A DNA stretch of 64,000 bases from positions 42,590 through 106,589 of the forward strand of contig JADKCK010000027.1 of assembly GCA_016718845.1 (NCBI GenBank). Reading direction: 5' to 3'. Positions 54,186 to 63,475 of this stretch are shown here, one piece after another. The notes beneath the pieces were generated by a model. It was given only the letters and a program-made list of their open reading frames with translations. It had not been told where the DNA came from and ran no database searches. How positions within the stretch are numbered: the stretch's first letter is position 1; each line of letters opens with the position of its first letter. Position numbers and translations under genes: made by a program. This DNA is from Sphingobacteriales bacterium (GTDB taxonomy: Bacteria > Bacteroidota > Bacteroidia > Chitinophagales > UBA2359).

Positions 54186-55508
54186 TTATTTATATTTATT
54201 TAATTTTGTTTCGTTCCAAATAATAGCTAAAAACGCTCCATAAAATGGCAAGCAAGGTATTTTGTATCTTGCCAATGCGCCAAAGTTATAGCTGGTAAAA
54301 CCTACGGCAAAGCCAAATAATAAGGTAAAAATTAAACAAAACAAAGCAAACGGGTATTTGTTTAGTACGGTAAATATGCCTATAATACGTGTTTTTACGA
54401 GTAAATAAAGCGTAATAAGTAAAATAATGGCACTTTCTATGGCAGTTATAAGCATTACGGGGTTGCGCACTTCGTATAAATAGGGGCGAAACAAAGTAAC
54501 ATTAACCGATTGTGGAAATTTGGATAAGATGCCCGGTATGGTAAACTCTATTGTGCCAAACGAATAACCCGAACTGCCCTGTTCGGCTAACATGCCGTGC
54601 CACCCCTGAAAACCCATTGCCATGCTCACAAACTTGGCAAACAAATTGTTGCCTACATCTGCCAACATATAACGGGTTTGGTAAAATAAAAATCCACCTA
54701 TTAACAACATCACCAAAAAAGTGGCTACCTTTAGGGGCAAATCGGTTACTTTTTGTTTGTAATACGATACTAGCCAGTAAGCAAAAGCAGGCATAAATGC
54801 CATTATAATGTAGGGTTTAATGTCGTAAACAAAATGAAAACAAACAGGGATAAGCAACAACGATAAGGCTATTTTTTTGCGTTCCAAACACAAATAGTAT
54901 AAACCATATAGCAAACCACCCAAACATGCCATTGATATGCTGTCTTTCATGATACCCGACCCCCAAAATGCCACCGATGGCATAAATAATACGGCAAATG
55001 CCATTGATTTTTCCATGTTTGGGCATACTTGTATAAAAACCCTATACATTGCCCACAAGCCCAAATAGGCAACAAAAGCAAACAACAACGACGTTGCCCA
55101 AAAGCTGTTGTAGGTAAGTAGGTTAAAAATAGCACAAATTTTGACCACCATAAACGTACCCGATTCTAAAAAAAAATGTTGCATTGAGCGGGTAATGTCG
55201 TCAATATAATAATTCGATTGCCCCGCATTGCTAAGCAACACCTGAAAAGCAGCCATTGGTCGGAAAAAAAATGCCTCGTACAAACCTTGCGAAAATTGAT
55301 AATAAGCAAGTGTATCGCCACCGCCATAATAATACATATAAATTGCATCAAAGGCAAAAGCCCCTAACAACTTAACGGTTAATCCGGGCAAAAAATATTT
55401 TTTAAAAGTGTCCGAATCGTTTGGGTACCTTAACTCTTTTATAATAATAGCTAGGCTGTAAATAATAAAAAGCCAAAATAATACGGCAGCAAAATCGGTT
55501 AATTGCAT
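54186..55508 (-). CDS. Polytopic membrane protein, possible glycan polymerase
   Basis: 440 residues with about ten membrane segments spread over the length (for example WLFIIYSLAIIIKEL, SFWATSLLFAFVAYLGLW, FLVMLLIGGFLFYQT, FALFCLIFTLLFGFAVGF). A periplasmic loop YYYGGGDTLAYYQFSQ is followed by a Ser-Asn-Ala stretch at about 90. GSGIMKDSISMACLGGLLYGLYYL resembles O-antigen polymerase or EpsG-like proteins, but I cannot assign a family with certainty. It is not next to any glycosyltransferase. It could serve the polysaccharide locus, which lacks a visible polymerase. Confidence 0.75.
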   Translation of the reverse strand: MQLTDFAAVLFWLFIIYSLAIIIKELRYPNDSDTFKKYFLPGLTVKLLGAFAFDAIYMYYYGGGDTLAYYQFSQGLYEAFFFRPMAAFQVLLSNAGQSNYYIDDITRSMQHFFLESGTFMVVKICAIFNLLTYNSFWATSLLFAFVAYLGLWAMYRVFIQVCPNMEKSMAFAVLFMPSVAFWGSGIMKDSISMACLGGLLYGLYYLCLERKKIALSLLLIPVCFHFVYDIKPYIIMAFMPAFAYWLVSYYKQKVTDLPLKVATFLVMLLIGGFLFYQTRYMLADVGNNLFAKFVSMAMGFQGWHGMLAEQGSSGYSFGTIEFTIPGILSKFPQSVNVTLFRPYLYEVRNPVMLITAIESAIILLITLYLLVKTRIIGIFTVLNKYPFALFCLIFTLLFGFAVGFTSYNFGALARYKIPCLPFYGAFLAIIWNETKLNKYK

Positions 55509-55548
55509 AACAAAAGGTAAATAAGGTAAAGCGGTGCAAAATAATGCT

Positions 55549-55556
55549 ATATTTGC
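55549..55556 (+). promoter_or_regulatory. Possible -7 element
   Basis: TATATTTG, about 170 bases before the DUF6427-like gene at 55727, in the spacer between divergent membrane-protein genes. Weak evidence only. Confidence 0.35.
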
Positions 55557-55726
55557 ACCCCAAAGTTAGGTATAATTGCCCAATTTAGCTGTTTGTTTAG
55601 TACTTTTTGTACTTTTTTGTACAAAAAGGCAGCTATTACTAAAAACTGTTGAGCTATTGGCTGTTATGGCTACAAAATAGGGGCTGCCTAAGTGAGTAGT
55701 TATTTTTCATTTTTACTTATTTTTTT

Positions 55727-56722
55727 GTGGTAAAATTTTTCAAATCATCAGACCCAATTGTTTACCTACTTTTGGTTCTATACGCCATAGCACTAAACTT
55801 TAATTTATTACTATCACCCCCATCACTCGATTTTAAAGCCACTGCGCCTATTTATCAGTTAATAGTTAATGGTTTGCAATCGGTTTATTTGTTAAACAAA
55901 CATTTGGTAGCCGTTGTATTTATTATTAGTTTATTATTACAGTCGGCTTTGTTCAATGGGGTTGTTAATAGGTTGCGCATATTTGACAGCGATAATTATT
56001 TAGCTGCTTTTTGCTATATTTTATTGTTTAGCTTATTTAACGAGCATATTTATTTGAGCGCTCCATTTTTTGCTAATTTTGCCCTACTGTTTGCAGTCAA
56101 TACGGTTAATGGCTCTGATAGGGCGGGTTTGCTACAATCTTTTGATGCGGGCTTAATTATTGGTATTGCATCGTTGTGTTATTTACCAATGGGTGTAATG
56201 TTGCTTTTTATACTTATATCGTTAAACATAAAACATTTTTTTAGTTGGCGCGAGTTTCTTTTACTCTTTTGGGGCTTATCGTTACCTTATTATATTACAG
56301 CAGCAAGCTATTTTTTGACCGACCAACTACCTCAGTTTCAACAAATATACATGGGCGATATTACCACCAGTATTGCACAGCCTGTTTATAGGTTGTTTGA
56401 GTTGTTGATAAAAATACCTTTGTTATTTTTGATAAGTGCAGTGGCGGTTTTTGTGTTTCAGTCGCGGTACTTTAAAAGCGCCATGGTGGTAAAAAACAGC
56501 TTAACTATACTTATTTATATGTTATCGGTTAGTTTGCTAATTTTTTTGTTTCTCGATAAATTTTCGCTAGCACCGCTTTGTGTACCGCTGTTGTCTGTTG
56601 CGGCATTGTTGGCTTATGCCTTCGACGAGTTAGGTAAATCGTGGACTGCCGAAATTATACACCTAAGTATTATTATTGTCACTATCTTTTTTCAATATTT
56701 TAGCCAATTTTCGCCTTTGTAA
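55727..56722 (+). CDS. DUF6427-like polytopic membrane protein
   Basis: 331 residues starting at GTG. About nine hydrophobic segments, beginning VKFFKSSDPIVYLLLVLYAIAL and RLRIFDSDNYLAAFCYILLFSLF. The arrangement matches a Bacteroidota membrane family annotated DUF6427. Its role is unknown; in other genomes such proteins accompany gliding or cell-envelope genes, but nothing here proves it. It lies 11 bases upstream of the Fic gene, so the two may be co-transcribed. Confidence 0.78.
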   Translation: MVKFFKSSDPIVYLLLVLYAIALNFNLLLSPPSLDFKATAPIYQLIVNGLQSVYLLNKHLVAVVFIISLLLQSALFNGVVNRLRIFDSDNYLAAFCYILLFSLFNEHIYLSAPFFANFALLFAVNTVNGSDRAGLLQSFDAGLIIGIASLCYLPMGVMLLFILISLNIKHFFSWREFLLLFWGLSLPYYITAASYFLTDQLPQFQQIYMGDITTSIAQPVYRLFELLIKIPLLFLISAVAVFVFQSRYFKSAMVVKNSLTILIYMLSVSLLIFLFLDKFSLAPLCVPLLSVAALLAYAFDELGKSWTAEIIHLSIIIVTIFFQYFSQFSPL

Positions 56723-56733
56723 ATATTAAACAT

Positions 56734-57804
56734 ATGATACCTGATTTGTCGTTTATAATAAACAATAATAATTTTGAAACTGTTGCCTTGTTAAAAGCAC
56801 TTAATAAAGCAAGTAGGGCATTAGCCGAACTTAAAGGCGAGTCGAAGACCATACCCAACGAAATGATATTAATTAACTCGCTTGGTTTACAAGAGGCAAA
56901 AGAAAGTTCTGAAATTGAAAATATCATCACTACTCAAGACGACTTGTTTCGTTCGCAGATAGACGACTCGTTTAGTGATATAGCTACCAAAGAAGTGCAT
57001 CGATATGCTGATGCATTAAAGGTAGGTTTTGCTTTAGTAAAAAAACACCAACTTCTTACTAGCAATTATATCATCGAAATACAAGGTGTATTAGAATCAT
57101 CTAAAAGTGGTTTCAGAAAACTACCTGGTACGGTACTAAAAGACTCTAATAATCAAACAGTTTATATGCCTCCGCAAAGTTATATCGAAATTGAAAAACT
57201 AATGCACGAACTTGATGTATATATAAATGATGATGATTTTCATCCAATTGACCCATTAATAAAAATGGCTATTATTCATTATCAATTTGAAAGTATACAT
57301 CCGTTTTACGATGGAAATGGGCGAACAGGGAGAATTATAAATATTTTATACTTAGTACAAAAAGAACTGCTCGATATTCCTGTATTATACTTGAGTAGAT
57401 ACATTGTGAATAATAAAGCAGATTATTATAATCATTTACAAACTACCCGAGAAACTAACAATTTAGAGCCTTGGATAATTTGGATGTTAAATGGTGTGGA
57501 AGATACTGCCATAAAAACAGTCGAGCTAATCCGTAAAATTAAAAACGAAATAGCGTATTTTCGAGCCGTTATTGAACAAAATGCCCCCAAAATATATAGC
57601 AAAGAACTTCTAAATAATTTATTTAAATATCCTTACACTAAAATAAAATTTCTAGAAGAAGATTTACAAGTACATAGACAAACCGCTACCAATTATCTTG
57701 AGCAATTAGTTACACTACACTTATTAGAAAAAGTAAAACTAGGCAAAACCAATTTCTACATCAACAAAAAACTATTTGAAGTGCTACAAAACGCACACCG
57801 CTAA
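56734..57804 (+). CDS. Fic-family AMP transferase with N-terminal inhibitory helix and winged-helix C-terminus
   Basis: 356 residues. The core motif H189-P-F-Y-D-G-N-G-R-T-G-R200 is intact. The inhibitory helix motif S58-x-x-x-E62-N63 precedes it, so it is a class-II Fic protein held inactive by its own N-terminus. The C-terminal 90 residues end with a winged-helix (KFLEEDLQVHRQTATNYLEQLVTLHLLEKVKLGKTNFY), typical of stand-alone Fic/DOC-HTH proteins. It would AMPylate a protein target. No separate antitoxin is visible, consistent with class II. Two direct copies of a CGTGTCGAAA stem-loop follow the stop codon. Confidence 0.94.
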   Translation: MIPDLSFIINNNNFETVALLKALNKASRALAELKGESKTIPNEMILINSLGLQEAKESSEIENIITTQDDLFRSQIDDSFSDIATKEVHRYADALKVGFALVKKHQLLTSNYIIEIQGVLESSKSGFRKLPGTVLKDSNNQTVYMPPQSYIEIEKLMHELDVYINDDDFHPIDPLIKMAIIHYQFESIHPFYDGNGRTGRIINILYLVQKELLDIPVLYLSRYIVNNKADYYNHLQTTRETNNLEPWIIWMLNGVEDTAIKTVELIRKIKNEIAYFRAVIEQNAPKIYSKELLNNLFKYPYTKIKFLEEDLQVHRQTATNYLEQLVTLHLLEKVKLGKTNFYINKKLFEVLQNAHR

Positions 57805-57809
57805 AATAA

Positions 57810-57881
57810 CGTGTCGAAATTTCGCTATTTTTTCGACACGTCAACAAAACGTGTCGAAATTTTGCCGTTTTTTCGACACGT
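57810..57881 (+). repeat. Twin CGTGTCGAAA stem-loops after the Fic gene
   Basis: CGTGTCGAAA...TTTCGACACG at 57810-57841 and again at 57850-57880, each with a 10-bp stem and a loop of about 12 bases. They could be terminators, operator sites or RNA structures. Confidence 0.75.
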
Positions 57882-57948
57882 TTCAAGCCATAGGTTTTAT
57901 CAAAAAACAAACGTCTTTGTTTGGTCCTTTTTATATACCACCAACCAA

Positions 57949-58611
57949 TTACTTATCTGCTATTACTTGTATTTCATCGGACAAATAAGTGTAGATGCCT
58001 TTTTTATTTTGCAAAGCAGTGTTCAACATTGCCTTTGCCACATCGGTGCCTTTAATGCCTCTGTATTTTTTTAAAGCACCCACCATCAGCGGAGCTAGCC
58101 ACACAGCAACCCGCTGACCAATGGCTTCGCCCGGGCGTTGTTCGTTTCTATCGCCCAACAAAATAGACGGCTGAAAAATATGTAGCGCCGCAAAAGGCAT
58201 TTTTTTTAGGGCGTTTTCTAACTCGCCCTTTACTTTGCTATAAAAAATACTCGATTTAGCATCGGCACCCAACGACGACACCAACAAAAACTGCTCGGCT
58301 CTGTTTTCGAGCGCAATTTTTGCTATTGATAAGGTATAATCGTAATCTATTTTACGAAACATATCCTGCGAACCTGCCTTTTTTATCGTTGTGCCTAAAC
58401 AATAATACACATCGTGTGCTTTTAGTTGTTCGGCAACTTGGTCTAGCTGCTCAAAATTGGCGATGATAGTTTGCAGTTTGGCATGTTTTGTATCCGATTG
58501 TCGGCGTGCAACCACCAAAACTTTGCTATATTTATCCGATGCCAATAATTGAGCAACACAAGCACTGCCTACCAAGCCAGTAGCACCTACCACTAATGCA
58601 ATACGTTCCAT
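57949..58611 (-). CDS. Atypical short-chain dehydrogenase (HTATIP2-like NAD(P)-binding protein)
   Basis: 220 residues. It has a Rossmann-fold Gly motif VVGATGLVGSACVAQLLAS (8-26), VLVVARR, then DVYYCLGTTIKKAGSQ, a YDYTLSIAKIA helix, LLVSSLGADAKSSIFYSKVKGELE with the Y-x-x-x-K catalytic pair, and FQPSILLGDRNEQRPGEAIGQRV. This is the atypical SDR branch of HTATIP2/TIP30 and YwnB-like proteins. It binds NADP and probably acts as an oxidoreductase or a redox sensor. A minus-strand TATCTTTG element lies at 58782-58775. Confidence 0.9.
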   Translation of the reverse strand: MERIALVVGATGLVGSACVAQLLASDKYSKVLVVARRQSDTKHAKLQTIIANFEQLDQVAEQLKAHDVYYCLGTTIKKAGSQDMFRKIDYDYTLSIAKIALENRAEQFLLVSSLGADAKSSIFYSKVKGELENALKKMPFAALHIFQPSILLGDRNEQRPGEAIGQRVAVWLAPLMVGALKKYRGIKGTDVAKAMLNTALQNKKGIYTYLSDEIQVIADK

Positions 58612-58960
58612 TTTATTTGTTTTTAATTTAGTTTAAATAATTTATGTTACCCACAGTTATAGTTTTAGTATATTTGGGCACAGATTAAAATAGATTACAC
58701 ACCGATTAAGATAGATTTTTTATCTCAACCAGAGTAAGCAACTCGGATAAAAGCTAATTGCTATTTCCGAACAGCAAAGATACACTTTTGTGCGTCTAAA
58801 TCTGCTTGATTGCGTATTTTTAAACGCCAGAAATACTTTTTGTGTTTTTTTTTCGTTAAAAAGCGTAAAAAATTGCTACTTTTGCAAACTTTTTGCGTAC
58901 TATTTGTTAACTTTGTACCCTCAAACGCTACGATAACAATCGAATCTAAATAATACCGAC
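58612..58960. other. 349-base spacer with divergent promoter elements
   Basis: Minus-strand TATCTTTG at 58782-58775 for the SDR gene; plus-strand TACTTTTG (58877) and TAACTTTG (58908-58915) for the T9SS protein. A GATTAAAATAGATTA / GATTAAGATAGATT pair lies near 58685-58715. No gene is seen. Confidence 0.6.
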
Positions 58961-59770
58961 ATGAAACAGCTTTTAACACTTTGTATAGCCTTGCTTTTAA
59001 GCGCCTCGCTGTGGGCAGGCACCGTAGATGCACGGTTTAGCAACGCACATTATCAAGACAACAAATACATAGTTGATGTGCAAGTACGTGCCGCCGACAT
59101 CACTTTTGAGTTGGGTAGTGCTACCGTGTTTTTTAACTACAACACTACAGCCATTGCACACCCTGCATTTGCTCCGCTTAATTTCAACGAAAGCAACACT
59201 TGTGCAGCAGGCGGTGTTGTGGCTCCGTACAAAAACGGCTTTACCTACCTTGAGCGCAACGAACTTGGCGAGGGTAACTACTCTATTACCCTAATGATGC
59301 CCAACATGGGCTGCCCCACTGTTACCAACGAGTGGATAGATGTTGCCCGTTTTACCTTTGATGTACTTAACCCAACGGCTACCCCCGCCTTAGCTTTTAG
59401 CCACCAATATACCGCCTTTAACACCGTTGATAATACAGGTACTTACCTAAATATTGGCTCGCTGCAAAACATAGACGGCGTTACAGGCATTGGCGCAGCA
59501 AACCCTATTTTGGGTGGCGTAAGTGTTAGCCCAACTATTACCAATAATTTGGTAAATGTGGTATGCAATTTAACTAAAACAAGTAACATAAGTATTAATG
59601 TATACGACCTAATTGGCAAAACATTGTACAGCACCCAAAAAATGGGCGTAAATGGCACCTACGCCACCAACCTCGACCTATCGAAAATTGCCCAAACAAC
59701 AGGCTACTATTTGGTAGAGGTAGATAATGGAGTAGGTAAAATATCGCAAAAAGTGTTGTTTGTAAAATAA
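58961..59770 (+). CDS. Secreted protein with T9SS type-A sorting domain
   Basis: 269 residues. The signal peptide ends SLWAG. A cohesin- or Ig-like beta domain (about 25-165: TVDARFSNAHYQDNKYIVDVQVRAADITFELGSATVFFNY, CPTVTNEWIDVARFTFDVL) is followed by a C-terminal SISINVYDLIGKTLYSTQK, YYLVEVDNGVGKISQKVLFVK, a type-A sorting domain. It should be exported across the outer membrane. The two Cys residues (NTCAAG, MGCPT) may pair. Function unknown. Confidence 0.86.
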   Translation: MKQLLTLCIALLLSASLWAGTVDARFSNAHYQDNKYIVDVQVRAADITFELGSATVFFNYNTTAIAHPAFAPLNFNESNTCAAGGVVAPYKNGFTYLERNELGEGNYSITLMMPNMGCPTVTNEWIDVARFTFDVLNPTATPALAFSHQYTAFNTVDNTGTYLNIGSLQNIDGVTGIGAANPILGGVSVSPTITNNLVNVVCNLTKTSNISINVYDLIGKTLYSTQKMGVNGTYATNLDLSKIAQTTGYYLVEVDNGVGKISQKVLFVK

Positions 59771-59808
59771 TTAAACAGCTAAAAATTAGGCATTTATTGC
59801 CAATACCA

Positions 59809-59843
59809 ATGCCCGTACAATCATAGTACGGGCATTTTTTTTT
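59809..59843 (+). terminator. Rho-independent terminator
   Basis: ATGCCCGTAC, loop, GTACGGGCAT, then a T-run; it follows the T9SS protein gene. Confidence 0.9.
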
Positions 59844-59905
59844 GTTTTGCATCTACCAAAAATGTTGTACCTTTACCGCACTTTTAACAGCTTAAAATAC
59901 CTTAA

Positions 59906-60451
59906 ATGTTCAATAAAAATTTGCATAAAATTAGTTTTATTGCTTTGTTATTTGCCTTTATTTTACAGCAAAGCTCGTGCAATGTGGCTGGTGGTGGTAG
60001 TACGTTTAGCAAAGATGGGCTTAGTTTTCAAATACCCCAAGGCTGGGCTATCACCAACCAAGATACCATTGGCAACGAAGGCGTGTATGTGGCTTGCGAA
60101 AAAAAAGGCTTTGGCGAAACCACTTTTGCATCGTTTACATGGATGTATGGCGAGTTTGATATAGACCGAAACATACAAATACAGCGTGATGCAATATTGC
60201 AAAACCCTTTGTTTTTAAAGTGGCGCACCCAAATTACCGACCCACAAAAATCGAACTTTGCCCAATACGCTGCCCTAAAAAGCACCTATACCACCAGATT
60301 AAAAGACCAAGAAGTGCGGGGCGATATTTATTGTTTTAATTGTGGCAACAAAGCAGTAACGGTTATGTGGCAAGGCACCGCCAACGACCTTATCACCGAT
60401 GCCGAGGCGTGGCAGCAAATCCGTGAGTCGTTTAGGTGTGCAAATAAGTAA
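59906..60451 (+). CDS. Putative lipoprotein, unknown
   Basis: 181 residues. The lipobox is QQSSC. The mature protein begins NVAGGGSTFSKDGLSFQIPQGWAITNQDTIGNEGVYVAC, then has YGEFDIDRNIQIQRDAIL and ends with a CFNCG pair and TAWQQIRESF-like helix. It resembles PsbP- or DUF1795-like small beta-sandwich lipoproteins (the PxGW motif), but this is not certain. It is expected in the envelope. A 105-bp direct repeat starts 28 bases after the stop codon. Confidence 0.75.
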   Translation: MFNKNLHKISFIALLFAFILQQSSCNVAGGGSTFSKDGLSFQIPQGWAITNQDTIGNEGVYVACEKKGFGETTFASFTWMYGEFDIDRNIQIQRDAILQNPLFLKWRTQITDPQKSNFAQYAALKSTYTTRLKDQEVRGDIYCFNCGNKAVTVMWQGTANDLITDAEAWQQIRESFRCANK

Positions 60452-60478
60452 CTATAGGTTGCTCAAAATTGGGCAAAT

Positions 60479-60583
60479 TGCCATTTTTAAGCACTAATTT
60501 CGGTATTTTTCTTATTTTTTTAAAAAAAACACCTTTTTTTTGCGCTATAGTTCATTAAATTGCTTAAAAATTCGTAACATTGC
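60479..60583 (+). repeat. 105-bp direct repeat, copy 1
   Basis: Nearly identical to 63476-63580 (about two differences in a T-run). It ends exactly where the TIR gene's unique sequence begins, so the TIR start codon (TTG 60540) lies inside it. Confidence 0.95.
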
Positions 60584-61724
60584 GCAGGAGCGATTAGACG
60601 AACATTTGGCAGTATTAAAATCGCGAGGCGAAATAACTATTTGGCACAAAGAAATGGTGCTTGCCGGACAAGGATGGGAGGAGGCTGCCAACGAGGCACT
60701 ATATGCTGCCGATATTATTTTGATATTGGTGAGCGCCGATTTTTTAGCATCGGAAAGACAATATGAAGTGGAAATGAAAAATGCCTTGGAGCGCCATAAA
60801 CAAGGCAATACTATTGTAGTACCTATCATTTTGCGCGATTGTTTGTGGAACTTGAGCGAATTGGGCAAATTGCAAGTTTTGCCTACTAATAAAATACCCA
60901 TAACAAACCTCAAACATTGGGGTAGTATTGATGCCGCATTAGCAAATGTTGCAAATGGTATTAACAAAGTAGTTGATGGCATGATACGCCGCAAAGACAC
61001 GGGGCAAATTTTACCTATTGTGATACAAGACCTCAAGCAAACAAAAAATACACAAACAGAGAAGATATTGCTTGGTGGATTATTCGTGCTGATAATGTTG
61101 GCGGCGGTATTCGGTATGAAAATGTGGCTCGACCAACCTACTGCCAAAAAAGTAACCGCAGGTACCACAGTCTCTAAACCTATCGAAGAAGATACTAGTT
61201 CAGTCAAACCTATCAAAGATACTTTAAAACCTCCACCAATAATAAATACCACATCGGCAGACATAGAACCACCAGTAGCTGACGATAAGCCAACCCCAAA
61301 ACCTAAAACCAAATCACAACCCAAACCCAAACCAAACCCCGACCCAGTCAAACTAGATCCCATACTAGACCCTGAACCAAAACCCGACCCACCAAAACCA
61401 CAACCAGTAGCAAAAAATAATAACGAAGAATACAGTAAAAAAATGGAAGCTGGTAATGCCATAATAGCACAAATACGTAACGCCCAACCATCGGTAATAA
61501 CTCCCGATAAATTTGAGCAAATTAAGCGCTACTATACAACCGCTAATCAACTAAAGTCTAACATTACTATACCACCAAATATTGATGAGTACGGCTACTG
61601 TGCAGAACGTGGGCTGAGATATGCTAGAAATAACGAATGCGGGAATGCCGAAATGTGGTTAAAACTTGCCCTACTTATTAAAAACAATGACGATATTGCT
61701 GTTGAATTAAACAAATGCCAATAA
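60540..61724 (+). CDS. TIR domain protein with transmembrane anchor and C-terminal helical domain
   Basis: 394 residues. About 20-150 form a TIR domain: EHLAVLKSRGEITIWHKEM, GWEEAANEALYAADIILILVSADFLASERQYEVEMKNALERH, and VVPIILRDCLWNLSELGKLQVLP; one acidic residue of ERQYEVEM is the likely NADase Glu. A membrane helix follows (about 178-198, LLGGLFVLIMLAAVFGMKMWL), then a Pro/Lys-rich linker (about 205-300) and a helical C-terminus with three Cys. The first strand, usually FISYSHKD-like, is weak (FFLRYSSLN) and lies in the direct repeat, so the start (TTG 60540) is uncertain or the gene has lost its 5' end. It may be a signalling or defence protein; its partner is unknown. Confidence 0.82.
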   Translation: MRYSSLNCLKIRNIAQERLDEHLAVLKSRGEITIWHKEMVLAGQGWEEAANEALYAADIILILVSADFLASERQYEVEMKNALERHKQGNTIVVPIILRDCLWNLSELGKLQVLPTNKIPITNLKHWGSIDAALANVANGINKVVDGMIRRKDTGQILPIVIQDLKQTKNTQTEKILLGGLFVLIMLAAVFGMKMWLDQPTAKKVTAGTTVSKPIEEDTSSVKPIKDTLKPPPIINTTSADIEPPVADDKPTPKPKTKSQPKPKPNPDPVKLDPILDPEPKPDPPKPQPVAKNNNEEYSKKMEAGNAIIAQIRNAQPSVITPDKFEQIKRYYTTANQLKSNITIPPNIDEYGYCAERGLRYARNNECGNAEMWLKLALLIKNNDDIAVELNKCQ

Positions 61725-61741
61725 CAATAAACCTTCAAAAC

Positions 61742-62525
61742 ATGAAACTTAAAAACACACTGCTATTGCTACTAAACCTATTGTGGATAGCCTGCGAACC
61801 TATAAAACCACCGGCTTTTGATTGCCAACCCTATCAAAATATTGCCAACCAGATCAACCAAGTAATAACCTACGAGTACAACGAAACGGGTATTATTACA
61901 AAACTTACCCGCCAAACTTGCAAGGTATAGATAGCTTCAATTTTGTGTACAACGAATTAGGGCTGTTGTCAAAGGTAATTGGCACAGGAGGGGGATTGTC
62001 GGCAGATTACACCTATAGCAACACAATTCCTACCCAACTTACTAGTGTTGAATTTGGCATAGGTCCCATCTATTTTGCAAACTACACCTTCAACGAACAA
62101 GGAAAAGCCAGTAGTGTAAACTATATAAATGGCAACACACAGGTTTTTATTTATTTTATATATGATGAATTAGGAAATTTAATAAGGCAGGATGTTTATG
62201 AAGGGGATGATATTATAACAAGCTATACCGAGTACGAATACGATGATAAACAAGTAATTGCCTATCTGCCCAATGTTCCACTACTTTTTTAATAATTAAC
62301 GATTTAGGCATGTTTTATAGTTTTGTTGATTACAATGGGACATCTAACAATTGGTCGGAGAACAACGTTACCCGTGCCACGACCTACAATAATTTGGGCG
62401 CAGTGATACAGGAAGCAAGCATTACCTACGAATACGATTACAACTACCCTTACAAAACCACCGTTGCAAACAGCAATAACGACACCATTGTTGTTTATAC
62501 ATTACTTAACTGTCAAGAACCTTAA
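61742..62525 (+). CDS. YD-repeat-like lipoprotein, frameshifted twice
   Basis: ATG at 61742: the signal peptide ends LLWIAC (lipobox). After VITYEYNETGIITKLTRQ one A is missing at about 61911 (CCAAACTTG for CCAAAACTTG) and the reading moves to NLQGIDSFNFVYNELGLLSKV, YTFNEQGKASSVNYINGN and YDELGNLIRQDVYEGDD. A second loss in a T-run (about 62287) moves it to LIINDLGMFYSFVDY and ends at NCQEP. Repaired, it is about 260 residues with YEY/YDE-GN units like YD-repeat or DUF4595-type lipoproteins. Two single-base homopolymer losses suggest sequencing errors. Confidence 0.8.
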
Positions 62526-62537
62526 CAATAATAAACC

Positions 62538-63466
62538 ATGAAAACACTAATCTACTTTTTCATTTCTACACTATTTTTCATCAGCGCTAATACCCATATC
62601 AAGGCTCAAAACACATACCAAGAGCGAAAAGATAACGCCTACAAAGCCTACACCAATGGGTTGTACGATACCGCCATAGACCTGTATAAAATATGTCAAG
62701 ACGAAATGTCTTCGGATACCGAGGTAAGAAATCTACTACAGAAAAGCCAACAATGCCGCCCGTTAAAAAAGCAAGCAGAAGAGTTTTTTATTGCCCGCAA
62801 TTACAGCCAATGTAAAAATACTTACGAAAAAATAATTGCCATTAATCCACTCGATAAATTTGCCAAGAGGCGAATAAATGCGTGTAGAATTCATCTGCTA
62901 CGTTCATTTTACGTAGGGCTTGGACAAATGGCAATTACCGACCCAACTTTCAGCAATTATGAGCCCGGATTTACACACCCCACATTGCTGTTATCGTACA
63001 ACTTCCCTACACTTGTAAATAGTAATGTGCGCATTGGTTTTTTGGGCAGCTTTAACAACAGCACTTTCAAACGACATATCACCTACGATAGTACCGCCAG
63101 AGGGTTTGTGCCCTCAACAGATACAACATTGGTCGATAAACGGCTCAAAGTGTCGGTTTTGGCGCGTTTGTACTATAACTTTGTACCCGCTGATAATGAA
63201 ACCTTCGAACTATATAGCGGTATCAGTACCGGATTTATTTATCGCCGCTATGTTGGTAACTTACCCAGCGAAGGAGCCTACGAAAAAACCCTTACCTATC
63301 CTTATTATACGTTGGGCATTATTGGTGGTGGCAATTTATGTTTAGCAACCATGCCGGTTTATTTATTGAACTGGGCGTTCCACTCTTTGAGCCAACAACC
63401 TAAATTTCAAACCAAAATATGTTTGAGTTTGTACAAGGTGGTATTTTGTTTAAACTTGGTCGTTGA
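62538..63466 (+). CDS. Outer-membrane beta-barrel protein with TPR-like N-terminus, frame disturbed
   Basis: Signal peptide ends HIKAQ. Residues about 25-120 form TPR-like helices (YKAYTNGLYDTAIDLYKICQ, CKNTYEKIIAINPLDKFAKRRI). The remainder is a beta-barrel of the type IX/porin-like small outer-membrane type (YVGLGQMAITDPTF, LARLYYNF, LYSGISTGFIYRRY). Near 63330 one base is missing; with it restored the protein reads WQFMFSNHAGLFIELGVPLFEPTT, and later NMFEFVQGGILFKLGR ends at 63466. As deposited, the frame instead runs on to 63494. A TAA at 63400 in the repaired frame could need a second compensating indel. It is expected in the outer membrane. Confidence 0.75.
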
Positions 63467-63475
63467 TGGATATAG

